Shown here in pieces: positions 55,166 to 64,000 of a stretch of DNA of 64,000 nt. Position 1 is the first letter of the stretch. Every line of letters starts with the position of its first letter. Under the pieces are notes generated by a model that saw only the letters and a list, made by a program, of their open reading frames with translations, was not told where the DNA came from and searched no databases. This stretch comes from Dipteris shenzhenensis (Eukaryota; Polypodiophyta; Polypodiopsida; Gleicheniales). The DNA lies in NCBI GenBank assembly GCA_047967505.1, contig CM106540.1; one strand, written 5' to 3'. The translations under genes and the position numbers were made by a program.

Positions 55166-56398
55166 TTTGCATCATTGCCGACTACTACGAGGATGTCATT
55201 CCCTACCGGCTGTAGAGAGGTATATCAATCCTTCCGACTGGTCCTGTGGCGCGATGCACCACTGTCAATGATCCAAGGTTCATCCGCAGATACATGAACT
55301 GCATCCGTGCAAATCTCCTCAATTGCTACGAACAGCTCTACTGGTGCTGCCTGCGCGCTGTTGCTAGACTCTTTCTTTACTCCGTTCTTCTCATCTGTAA
55401 TCTTCTTTCAGCACTCATTCTGCTTGTGCCCTGCCTTGTTGCAATAGAAGCACTTGATCTTCTTCTTTCTTTTTTTATCATCAGAAGAAGATGGGTTACC
55501 AGAGTCCTTACCCTTACCTTTCTTTGATCCAGCGTAGAAAGCCGAATCTTCTCCAGTCCTCATCTTTTGATGCATCTCCTCCTCCACAAGCATCGCGTTG
55601 AAATCCTCAAAGTTGAGGGATGGATTTCTGTTCTGCTTATTCACCGCCGTAACAAGACCGCCGTACTTTGGTGGGAGAATCCATATACACCTTCGTGCTA
55701 GATTCTCTCCAGAAGCATCACGTTGAAATCCTCAAAGTTGAGGGGTGGATTTCTGTTCTGTGTATTCACCGCCGTAACAAGACCGCTGTACTTTGGTGGG
55801 AGAATCCATATACACCTTCGTGCTAGATTCTCGCTGGTGATGGTGATGCCAATCGCAGTCATCTGATCGCGCAGATTCTTCATCCTGGTGATGAACTTCT
55901 CTGCCGGTTCAGACTCAAATAATTTCTCATTCACGAGTTGAGTCTCTAGATTCTGAATTCACGTCTGATTCGTGATCTCATATTGATTTTTCAAAACCGT
56001 CATGCCTCCTCCACTGTGGTGACAAGTTGAATTAATGCCATGATGGAATCACTTACACTGCAGACAATAGAACACAGTGCATCTAAATTTCTTCTTGTCC
56101 ACGCGAGAATCTCATCCGTAGTTGGTACTATCTGTTCTCCTGCATTGGCTGGATCCGATCTCGCAACCGGCCTCACGTCCACCCCAGTAGCAGTGTCCCA
56201 AAGCTCATATGCGCTTAGGATGGTCTTCATCTTGAACTTCCAAAGTGGATAGTTAGAGACGTCCAACTTTTCGCTTTCGGCGAACAGTGGGGTTCGCAGT
56301 CTTGCGGGTTGGGCCATCTCTCACAATCTGCTCGCAAACAGAAACACACTTCCAAATCTTCTTGCTAGAGTCTAGGCTCTGATACCATGTAAGAAAAT
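55166..56398 (-). mobile_element. Copia gag-protease fragment with primer site but no LTR, inside LINE E
   Basis: On minus, the fragment starts with ACA and a Met-tRNA primer site (GCTCTGATACCA on plus, 56376-56387). Gag follows, then a zinc knuckle and the protease site, and it ends shortly after. Both ends abut LINE E sequence that is continuous in copy F except for about 7 lost bases (CTAGGAA). Neither LTR is present and I see no target duplication. It is not copia-1 or copia-2. Confidence 0.8.
55215..56317 (-). pseudogene. Copia gag and protease remnant in LINE E
   Basis: MAQPARLRTPLFAESEKLDV and NYPLWKFKMKTILSAYELWD start a UBN2/DUF4219-type gag. NEKLFESEPAEKFITRMKNL and LPPKYSGLVTAVNTQNRN continue it. 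The zinc knuckle CFYCNKAGHKQNEC lies at about 55410-55450, and the protease site WIIDSGASRHRT at about 55245-55280 is followed by an in-frame TGA. A 125-bp tandem duplication (55591-55715 and 55716-55840) repeats the NRNP.LNFEDFN.ML region and breaks the frame. Confidence 0.8.
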
Positions 56399-57955
56399 AC
56401 AAAACCATATTGCCGGGGATGAAGTCCATCATGAAGGATATCCTTTATCCAATGTACCAACATTTTGGCAATCAGTTTGTATATAACCGGCATCAAAGTG
56501 ATGGGCCTCCAGTCATCCATAGTCTCACATAGAGGTTTTTTGAACACAAGCTTAACCAGACCATGCTTCCAAGCTGAGGGAAGATGCTGCTGCTGCCAGG
56601 CTATGCAAAATTGGACCCTTCAATTCAGGCCAAAAGGCTTCAAAGAATTCAACCGTCAGACCATCCCAGCCAGGGGATTTATGTTTACCCAAATGCCGAA
56701 GAGCTTCATCCAATTCCACATCTGTAAAAGACATTTCCAGCATTGAGGCTTTTTGCAAAGAGACAATAGGAGAAACAAGTGCAGTAAATCTGTTTCGAGC
56801 TGAAACAACCTGAGGTGTAGAAAAAGATGGCTGAGAAAAAAGAAGCTGAAAATGATCCAAACATTGTTTTTCCAGCTGAGATAGAGTCTGGGTCCAAAGG
56901 CCATCTGGTTTCCTGACCCTCGTGATAGATTGGCTTTGTCTATTTGCATGTAAGTTCTGAAAAAAAGATTTTGAGAAACAGCCCTTATCTAGCATAGGTT
57001 TAGCTCTAGCCCTGATCTGCCATTTGGACAGCTTGCGTTTATCATTGGCATCTATTATAGAGGAAGCACAGGACAATAAATGCTGCTCAGAAGCAGATAG
57101 AGATCTTTGATGACTAAGCTGTACCAAATACTGCTTGTTTGATTTTGCCCAATGGATATGCTGTCTGGTTTCTGCCATGTACCATCTTCCATATTCCTTT
57201 ATGACATTTTGAATACGATGTGTGAAAGAGGTCCAAGCGAATTCCACATCCTCCTGAGCATGAGATAGCAATGGCCTGCAAGCCAGTCTGATCATTTGCT
57301 GGAATTTTTCATGTGAGAGATATAATTGATTGACCTGTAAATACCTGACTGAGGAGAGCTGCAAATCATCCAGAGGCATACCAAAAGAAAGGGCGAGCCA
57401 AAGTGGAGAATGATCAGATAATTGTTGTGAATAATCAGTCCACATTTGACATGTATATTCATCATATTGCTGAGCATGAATGAGATAATATCCATCAAGC
57501 CTGGCCCAATATTCTGTAAAAGCATTATGATGATATGTGAATCCCATAACTGATGGGTGAGTTGCTCTCCATAAATCTGCAAATTGAAGAGATGATGTCA
57601 TATGTTCCCATTGCTGGATTTCAGAGGGCAGCATATGGGATTTATCTGTGGTATTGTCCTTCCAATGAGGATTTTAAAAATCTCTCCATTAACCATACAT
57701 TGGATGATCATCCATCGTCCACAAGATCATTATATGCTATCCAGGGTTGCAGTTCATGTCTGGCTAGAATGCACAGCCCGGAAAATTGTTCAGATCCTGA
57801 ATAAAATATATCATATCCAGAAAAAAACCCATGCTGGCCAGCAAAAAAATGTTGATTATGCTCTTGTAAACACACAACATCTGGATGAGTTGTATTTATA
57901 TAATGCCATAGAAGCCTCCATTTATTCTAATTGCAGAGGCCCTGTATATTATAGG
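56399..57955 (-). pseudogene. L1 ORF2 of copy E, endonuclease and RT start
   Basis: 56552-57634 is open and covers HHNAFTEYWARLDGYYLIHA, LSDHSPLWLALSF (the catalytic His is present), HAQEDVEFAWTSF and KSPGWDGLTVEFFEAFWPEL. Compared with copy F, about 115 bp are missing at 57672, which removes the GDFNNS catalytic block. The N-terminal FSYNIQGLCN and CLQEHNQH parts lie at about 57840-57955 in another frame. The RT start WRPITLMPVIYKLIAKMLVH is at 56410-56530. Confidence 0.82.
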
Positions 57956-58057
57956 AAAAACATTTAAGAGAAGCACGCATGAAGATATATACAAGAGATG
58001 ATCATTCCTCCAAAAGAACAGGAGGCCTCAAGCCTTTGCCATTGCCACACGGTCTTG

Positions 58058-59159
58058 CTAACCCTCAGCATCCAATTCTCTGATAATATCATCTTCTTCA
58101 CACAGGGGAAGACCTTTCTTGACTGCATTAACCCATGCCTTTGAGATGGGGTTGCTTGGAGAGGTAGAAGATTGTCCTGGAGAAGGAGCAGAGGCATCCC
58201 AATTACGAGATTGGAGAGGTCTTTGTTTGAGAGGCACCGCCTTCTTTGCAGTCTGCCATCCCTCATGAGGAGATGTGTTATTTTCCCCTAACTTGCTTTT
58301 TCCTTTTTCCTTATTTTGAGCTGAATTGGCCTGGCTCCCTGTATGCAGTGAAGGCTTTGCTCCTTTAGCCTCAATCTTTTCCACATATGTCTTCTGACCT
58401 CCTTTATTAGAAAGTAGAGGGATAGCTGCTGGAGGAGGTGGATGAAGGATAGAGGGACACTCTGAAGCAAGATGCCCAAACTTGTGACAAGAAAAACAAG
58501 CTCCAGCAAAAATGCCCCATTTTAGAGTGAAATATTTCCTTCCCAAATTAACACCCTCAATCTCAACTGCAATAGAGGAGGGGGTCGGTCTATCAGTATC
58601 CCATAAGATGCAAAAACGATTTTTATTACCTGTGGGACGAGGGGGACAGATGACTTGTCCCAATGGGGCAATGATGCTTGATAAGGTCCTGGTAGTCCTT
58701 ATTAGGGGACCAGGGCATGATATGCACCATTTGTCGACCAAAAAATAAAGGAGCCATTTCCAGCATCTTTTGTTTTGTCAGGGCATCCAAAAGATGAACT
58801 TCATGAAATCCTCGGGAGGCAAAATAGACTCCTTCTACATAGCATCCACCTAGGAGAGAATTCACCCATTGACCCACATCATTAGCAGAGGGAATTTTTC
58901 CTGGAAAAAAGATGATAACTGCAGTTTGAGAAAGCTTCTTCAAAGGATGTACAAAAGAGGGCAACTTCATTTTGTAAGTGAGTTCCGGAGCAGGTTGAGT
59001 CCATTCCCTTCTACTTTGTTGAAAATCATCATTCAACATATCAAACACAAAGGAAGCATCTTCAGATGAAGGAGATATGGGGGGAGAGGTTTCCCTTGAT
59101 TGTCTTTTGGGTTCAGGAGAGAGTGCTCTCTTGACATAATACTTGTTTGCTTCTGCCAT
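58058..59159 (-). pseudogene. L1 ORF1 (gag-like) of copy E
   Basis: It starts MAEANKYYVKRALSPEPKRQ at 59159. It contains FDMLNDDFQQSRREWTQPAP, VIIFFPGKIPSANDVGQW, GCYVEGVYFASRGFHEVHLL, FFGRQMVHIMPWSPNKDYQD, FCILWDTDRPTPSSI and a complete knuckle CFSCHKFGHLASEC. A deletion of about 65 bp at 58670 (the WVEVVNFPDY block of copy D) shifts the frame. The rest is open to TGA at 58058. Confidence 0.85.
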
Positions 59160-59892
59160 GGAGGCTAAGGGTTTCAAACAGATATCAAACGATGAGAATG
59201 AGATAGGACTGAAGCACTGTGCGAAAGAAATGGGAAGCTGACAGAACTGTACGGACGTACGGAGAAGCTGAATGACCTGTACGGAATTTTCACACGGAGA
59301 ATCTGACAGAAAGGTACAGAACAGAGTTGCTGATGGGACACAAAGGGGCAAAGCTGTACGGAAGAGCCAAGGATGTACGGACGTACGGAAGAGACGCTAG
59401 ACTCGTGCACTGTACGGACGTACGGATTAGCAGACGGAGCTGTACAGAACTTTCACACGGAGAATCTGACAGGACTGTACGGAACATAGATGCTGACGCT
59501 AAGCTGTACGGAAGAGTAAGGAAAGTACGGTTGCACATTGAAAGAAAATTGGGAGAAAGTCCAAAGTAAAGGTGATGAAGATCAGGACGCCAACAAAGTG
59601 AACCATGTTCAAAGTCTTTAGGAGAGTGGTAATGGAAGATGCTAGAAATGATAGTGTATCATCTAAGGGAGAGGGCTCAAAGAAACTAGAAACTAGTACC
59701 ATTGCGACTCCATTGTAGATGCTAATTAGAAGATGGATCAGTTGAGGCTGCGCAGGGATGACCGAATCTATTCGCACCACCGTACGGTGAGCGTACGGTG
59801 TCTGTACGGATGTACGGACGAAGAGGGGAGCTATACAGGGACCTGTCTCTGTGTCGACCTCCTCTCTCTCACGCTCTCCACCTCCTCCCTCT
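59160..59892 (-). promoter_or_regulatory. L1 copy E 5' region with GTACGG clusters and internal repeat
   Basis: 59243-59535 contains about thirteen GTAC words, several as GTACGGACGTACGG pairs, and 59784-59820 holds four or five more. A 21-bp word (TTCACACGGAGAATCTGACAG) is repeated at 59289-59309 and 59452-59472, suggesting a duplicated promoter unit. Function is inferred from position. Confidence 0.55.
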
Positions 59893-59923
59893 CACACACA
59901 CACACGCGAGGACCATCACACAC
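59893..59923. repeat. CA-repeat junction between LINE E 5' end and LINE F 3' end
   Basis: 13 bp of CA repeat are followed by GCGAGGACCATCACACAC, then the poly(T) of LINE F at 59924. It is the fourth L1 3' end in the window that starts directly after a CACAC-type word. Confidence 0.75.
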
Positions 59924-60193
59924 TTTTTTTTTTTTTTTGTAAAACCAAGCTACTTATATTATGATACATTCATTTACATCTGGGCAGAGCTCAAAAGAGA
60001 GCCAAAGCCCTATCCATCAAAAGCAGTAAAAGAAAAGCTGAATACAAGAAACATCTAAATCTTCCTCATGTAAGGCATCATATAAAGACTGCCGCAATGA
60101 GGCTCGGAAGAACTCATATGGCTGCTAGAGTGGAGAATGTAGATATGCTTGATTGCACTGTAACCAGAGGGTTCATAAAGCCCAGTATCTGAT

Positions 60194-60868
60194 CTAGTGG
60201 AAGAAAAGAGAATACTGTGATAAAGAAGCTGATAGTTTGCCATATATCCAGAAAAACCTGTAGAACCTGTGAGCTGGGAATCTGAGAGATAAGAAATAGG
60301 AGATTCTGTCAAGAAGGTCTCTGGAATATGAACAAAACCACAGTAAATGCGGAATACTCTCAGATGTAAGATGACATCTTGGACAAAGGCGCGAAGCTAT
60401 CCTTCTTTGAGCCAATTTCACCCCTACTGGAAGAATACCAACAATACATCGCCATAGAAAGAGTCGTTGCTTCAAAGGCATTTTCAATTTTCATATCAAT
60501 TGCAACCTTCCTTTCCACCAGGCTAATGACTTGTTCAAATGCCATAGAGAATTAGCATGATGGGCAATCCAGGGAGGAGGTAATATCAAACGATAAGCTT
60601 GTATAGAAGTCAATAAATTCAAAGGCTTAGAGGATATGCTTGTATTTGAAGAGCAAAGGTGCCAATCTTGAAGCCTGTCTCCGACATTCAATGTCGGAAT
60701 TGGAATCAGAGGGAGTAAGAGATCAGCAATAGCTTTCCAAATGGGTCGATGATGCATCCCCAAATTGTATTGTTGACATGCTACTGGAAAAGTGAGAATA
60801 TTTCCTTGCATATCCACTACGTCATCAATGAACCGGATACCCATTTTCATAAGATTGTAAGCTCTGAT
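60194..60868 (-). pseudogene. L1 ORF2 of copy F, C-terminal part after two stops
   Basis: It continues the frame of the long ORF2 segment: PIRAYNLMKMGIRFIDDVVD, QAYRLILPPPWIAHHANSLW, then a TGA near 60488 where copy E has Trp, then zf-RVT LWRCIVGILPVGVKLAQRRI and CPRCHLTSESIPHLLWFC. It ends about 250 bp before the tail. Confidence 0.87.
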
Positions 60869-60871
60869 GGG

Positions 60872-63835
60872 TTATTGAACAGCAAGGGGAGAGGAAAAGA
60901 CAGCACTCCAATGAATACTTTCCATTCTGAGTGAAGAAGCTAAAGAAGCAGGATGGGGAGACCATTTGATGTGAGAGAGTACTTGCTTCCAGTCCTGAAT
61001 CAAGGAATTAGAGAATGGACAACGAGGGATTTTACCTTGCAATTTCCCAAGCACCACTTCCGATGGATCAACTAGCCAGTGTCCATAAACATTAGTGCTC
61101 ATCTGTCCACACAAAATTACCAACATGATAGACCAAGGCTGCTGTTGTTCAAAAAATGTCTTGAGCATAGTGATCTTTCTTGCCAACACATAAAATTTGA
61201 TGTTGATTATATTCAAACCACCATGCATTCTTGGTGAGCAGAGCAAGTCCATTTTGAGCAGCCGTAAAGCTTTTTTATGAAGCTTTGTTTTCCAAAAAAT
61301 CTCCATGGCTTGAGACATAAAGGAAGTGAGATCTCGAGATGACCAATGTAATAGAGGAAGATAGAACTGGACATAAGCTAGAACAATAGACTGGACAATT
61401 CGAAGCCGTACATGCAGAGGCCAAGTGGAGATCTTACAATATTCTAATTTGTTCTGAATTTTGTTTGCCACCCAAGACATTTGTTGCTTATTGCTGATTT
61501 TCCAGCGAATGGGATAGCACAAATGTCTTACTATATTTTCAGGATAAACAATCTGGCCTCGCCACAAGATAGCATGCCAGTCACAATGCTTGAGTGGCAA
61601 GAGTTTTGATTTCTGAAAATTAATTTTAAGACCAGCTGCTAACCCAAATTCTGAAAGGGTATCCACCAAGAGGCGAATCTCCAAAGGACTATTCTTTGGC
61701 ATGAAGAATGAATCATCTGCATAGGCCTGTGCAAGGAAGGGTCGTGAACCAGAAATCTGAAGCCCCTCTAGCTGTCCAGTATCAACCATGTGATCCATAT
61801 AAAGTAGCAAAGGGTGTGAAGCAATGGCATAGAGCAAAGCACTGAGAGGGCATCCCTGTCGAACTGAGCGTTCGAGAGTCCAAGACTCAGACAAATGATT
61901 CCCAATAAAGCATTGAGCAGTGGAATCTGAGTAAAGCCAATATATGACATTAACTAGCTTTGGCCCAAAACCAAGTTTTAACATGATTTGAGAAACATAA
62001 TCCCATTGTATTGTATCAAAAGCCTTAGCCACATCCACCTGCATGACCAACACATCTTGTTCTGAATATTTTGCATATTCCATTGCGATGATAGTGTTAA
62101 TGATATTGTCATGTATGTGCCGTCTAGGAACAAAACCATATTGCCTGGGATGAAGGCCTTCATGAAGGATATCCTTTATCCGATGTAGCAACATCTTGGC
62201 AATCAGTTTGTATATAACCGGCATCAAAGTGATGGGTCTCCAGTCGTCCATAGTCTCACATAGAGGTTTTTTGGGCACAAGCTTAACCAGACCATGCTTC
62301 CAAGCTGAGGGAAGATGTTGAAGCTGCCAGGCTACATTTATAAACTGCAGAATTGGACCCTTCAGATCAGGCCAAAAGGCTTCAAAAAATTCAACCGTCA
62401 AACCATCCCAACCAGGGGATTTATGTTTACCCAAATGCCTAAGAGCTTCATCCAATTCAACATCCGAAAAAGACATTTCCAGCATTGAGGCTTTTTGCAA
62501 TGAGACAATAGGAGAAACAAACGCAGTAAATTTGTTACGGGCTGAAATAACCTGAGGTGTAGAAGATGATGGCTGAGAAAAGAGAAGCTGGAAATGATCC
62601 AAACATTGTTTTTCTAACTGAGATAGAGTCTGGGTCCAAAGGCCGTCTGGTTTCCTGACCCTCATGATAGATTGGCTTTGTCTATGTGCATGTAAGTTCC
62701 GGAAAAAAGATTTCGAGGAACAGCCCTTATCTAGCATAGGTTTAGCTCTGGCCCGGATCTGCCATTTGGACAACTTGCGTTTATCATTGGCATCAATTAT
62801 GGAGGAAGCACAAGACAATAAATGCTGCTCAGAATCAGATAGAGATCTTTGATGACTAATCTGTACCAAATACTGCTTGTATGATTTTGCCCACTGGATA
62901 TGGTGTCTGGTTTCTGCCATGTACCATCTTCCATATTCCTTAATGACATTTTGAATACGATGTATGAAAGAGGTCCAACCAAAGTCCAGATCCTCCTGAG
63001 CGTGGGAAAGCAATGGCCTGCAAGCCAATCTGATCATATGCTGGAAATTTTCATGAGAGAGATATAATTGATTGACCTGTAAATTTCTGACTGAAGAGAG
63101 CTGCAAGTCATTCAGAGGCATACCAAAAGAAAGAATGAGCCATAGTGGAGTACGATCAGATAATTGCTGTGAATAATCAGTCCGCATTTGACATGTATAT
63201 TCATCATATTGCTGAGCATGAAGAAGATAAAATCTATCAAGCCTGGCCCAATATTCTGTGAAAGCATTATGATGATATGTAAATCCCATAACTGAAGGGT
63301 GAGTTGCTGTCCATAAATCTGCAAATTGAAGAGATGATGTCATATGTTCCCATTGCTGAATTTCAGAAGGCAGCATATGGGATTTATGTGTAGTGTTGTC
63401 CTTCCAGTGAGGAGAATTGTTGAAATCACCACAAAGTAGTGCATTTGAAGACCAAGGATATTGCTTGATGGAGTTCCACATTTGAGCTCTTGAAGCTGAA
63501 TTTTGAGAAGCATACAAAGATCCTATTTCAAAAATCTCTCCATTAATCATACATTGGATAATCATCCATCGTCCACCAAGATCATTATATGCTATCCAGG
63601 GTTGCAGATCATGTCTGGCTAAAATGCACAGCCCAGAGAACTGTTCAGATCTTGAATAAAATATATCATATCCAGAAAAAAACCCATGCTGGCCAGCCAA
63701 AAAATGCTGATTATGCTCTTGTAGACACACAACATCCGGATCAGTTGTATTTATATAATGCCGTAAAAGCCTCCATTTATTATGGTTGCAGAGGCCCTGT
63801 ATATTATAGGAAAAACATTTAAGAGAAGCACGCAT
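60872..63835 (-). CDS. L1 ORF2 of copy F: endonuclease and reverse transcriptase
   Basis: The start is taken as MRASLKCFSYNIQGLCN (63835), 47 bases after the ORF1 stop; the frame is open back to 63886. The endonuclease has VCLQEHNQHF, LCGDFNNSPH and LSDRTPLW. The last is SDR instead of SDH, so the catalytic His is Arg (codon 63152-63154). The RT has KSPGWDGLTVEFFEAF, WRPITLMPVIYKLIAKMLLH, DVAKAFDTIQWDYV, RQGCPLSALLYAIA and YADDSFF (61709-61723). It stops at a TAA (near 60870) where other copies have CAA. Apart from these changes the frame is uninterrupted. Confidence 0.93.
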   Translation of the reverse strand: MRASLKCFSYNIQGLCNHNKWRLLRHYINTTDPDVVCLQEHNQHFLAGQHGFFSGYDIFYSRSEQFSGLCILARHDLQPWIAYNDLGGRWMIIQCMINGEIFEIGSLYASQNSASRAQMWNSIKQYPWSSNALLCGDFNNSPHWKDNTTHKSHMLPSEIQQWEHMTSSLQFADLWTATHPSVMGFTYHHNAFTEYWARLDRFYLLHAQQYDEYTCQMRTDYSQQLSDRTPLWLILSFGMPLNDLQLSSVRNLQVNQLYLSHENFQHMIRLACRPLLSHAQEDLDFGWTSFIHRIQNVIKEYGRWYMAETRHHIQWAKSYKQYLVQISHQRSLSDSEQHLLSCASSIIDANDKRKLSKWQIRARAKPMLDKGCSSKSFFRNLHAHRQSQSIMRVRKPDGLWTQTLSQLEKQCLDHFQLLFSQPSSSTPQVISARNKFTAFVSPIVSLQKASMLEMSFSDVELDEALRHLGKHKSPGWDGLTVEFFEAFWPDLKGPILQFINVAWQLQHLPSAWKHGLVKLVPKKPLCETMDDWRPITLMPVIYKLIAKMLLHRIKDILHEGLHPRQYGFVPRRHIHDNIINTIIAMEYAKYSEQDVLVMQVDVAKAFDTIQWDYVSQIMLKLGFGPKLVNVIYWLYSDSTAQCFIGNHLSESWTLERSVRQGCPLSALLYAIASHPLLLYMDHMVDTGQLEGLQISGSRPFLAQAYADDSFFMPKNSPLEIRLLVDTLSEFGLAAGLKINFQKSKLLPLKHCDWHAILWRGQIVYPENIVRHLCYPIRWKISNKQQMSWVANKIQNKLEYCKISTWPLHVRLRIVQSIVLAYVQFYLPLLHWSSRDLTSFMSQAMEIFWKTKLHKKALRLLKMDLLCSPRMHGGLNIINIKFYVLARKITMLKTFFEQQQPWSIMLVILCGQMSTNVYGHWLVDPSEVVLGKLQGKIPRCPFSNSLIQDWKQVLSHIKWSPHPASLASSLRMESIHWSAVFSSPLAVQ

Positions 63836-63882
63836 GAAAATATATACAAGAGATGATCTGTCCTCAAAAAGAACAGGAGGCC

Positions 63883-64000
63883 TCAAGCCTCTGTCATTGC
63901 CACAGGGTCTTGCTGACCCTCAGCATCCAATTCCCGGATAATATCATCTTCTTCACAAAGGGGAAGACCCTTCTTGACTGCATTAACCCATGCCTTTGAG
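63883..64000 (-). pseudogene. L1 ORF1 of copy F, C-terminal end
   Basis: The frame reads KAWVNAVKKGLPLCEEDDII, then RELDAEG and a short tail to TGA at 63883-63885. It matches the C-terminus of ORF1 in copy E (58058-58160). The rest lies outside the window, so whether it is broken is unknown. Confidence 0.8.

Larger units (their letters stand above)
46698..59892 (-). mobile_element. L1 LINE copy E, split by two insertions
   Basis: The element has three parts: 46698-47227 (tail, 3' UTR, zf-RVT), 53591-55165 (RT) and 56399-59892 (RT start, endonuclease, ORF1, 5' region). Copia-1 and a copia gag fragment fill the gaps. It includes ORF1 and a long 5' region, so it was probably close to full length when it inserted. 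About 105 bp of the zf-RVT region are deleted at 47001. Confidence 0.88.
59924..64000 (-). mobile_element. L1 LINE copy F (near-complete, ORF1 continues past window)
   Basis: The poly(A) tail (59924-59938 as T) and a 3' UTR starting GTAAAACCAAGCTACTTATA are followed by a continuous ORF2 of about 1200 codons with two stops, then the ORF1 end. It is the best-preserved L1 here and serves as reference for copies C and E. The 5' end is beyond 64000. Confidence 0.92.

Overview
The window is plant nuclear DNA, dense in retrotransposons. Two in-phase exons of a GDT1/PAM71-type chloroplast cation transporter (UPF0016 family) lie on the minus strand at 19180-19346 and 36907-37003. They are separated by an intron of about 17.6 kb, and no other exon was found, so most or all of the window is probably intronic sequence of one gene. 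The plant element types (L1 LINEs with a CCHC ORF1, Ty1-copia and Ty3-gypsy elements primed by initiator Met-tRNA) and the giant introns suggest a fern, another seed-free plant or a gymnosperm. The species cannot be fixed from sequence alone.

Layout. 1-8489: three minus-strand L1 LINEs (A, B, C) chained head to tail at one CA-rich microsatellite. 8505-9775: microsatellites and debris of a second LINE clade ('clade 2'). 9925-16421: decayed Ty3-gypsy chromovirus with a truncated 5' LTR. 16422-22090: mostly unassigned DNA with an 8-bp-TSD MITE and the downstream GDT1 exon. 22090-24936: clade-2 LINE carrying a Ty1-copia deletion derivative (24937-28377). 28390-36230: more clade-2 fragments in both orientations plus a ParB-like coding remnant. 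36907-37003: upstream GDT1 exon. 38235-43045: clade-2 fragments and an LTR-like remnant. 43046-64000: a second chain of minus-strand L1 LINEs (D, E, F). E is split by a young Ty1-copia element (47228-53590, LTRs nearly identical) and by an LTR-less copia gag-protease fragment.

Main observations. (1) All four L1 3' junctions in the window sit directly after CAC or TAC of CA-rich repeats, and two insertions have long target duplications there, which suggests a microsatellite-targeting L1 family. (2) The L1 5' regions and the copia leader share dense GTACGG/CCGTAC clusters, which may be a common regulatory input. (3) Clade-2 LINEs end in AATAAA plus (CTTT)n. (4) The exon join across the 17.6-kb intron rebuilds the conserved GDT1 reading frame. 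Most retroelement ORFs are broken by single stops that fit C-to-T decay, by homopolymer slips, or by short tandem duplications.
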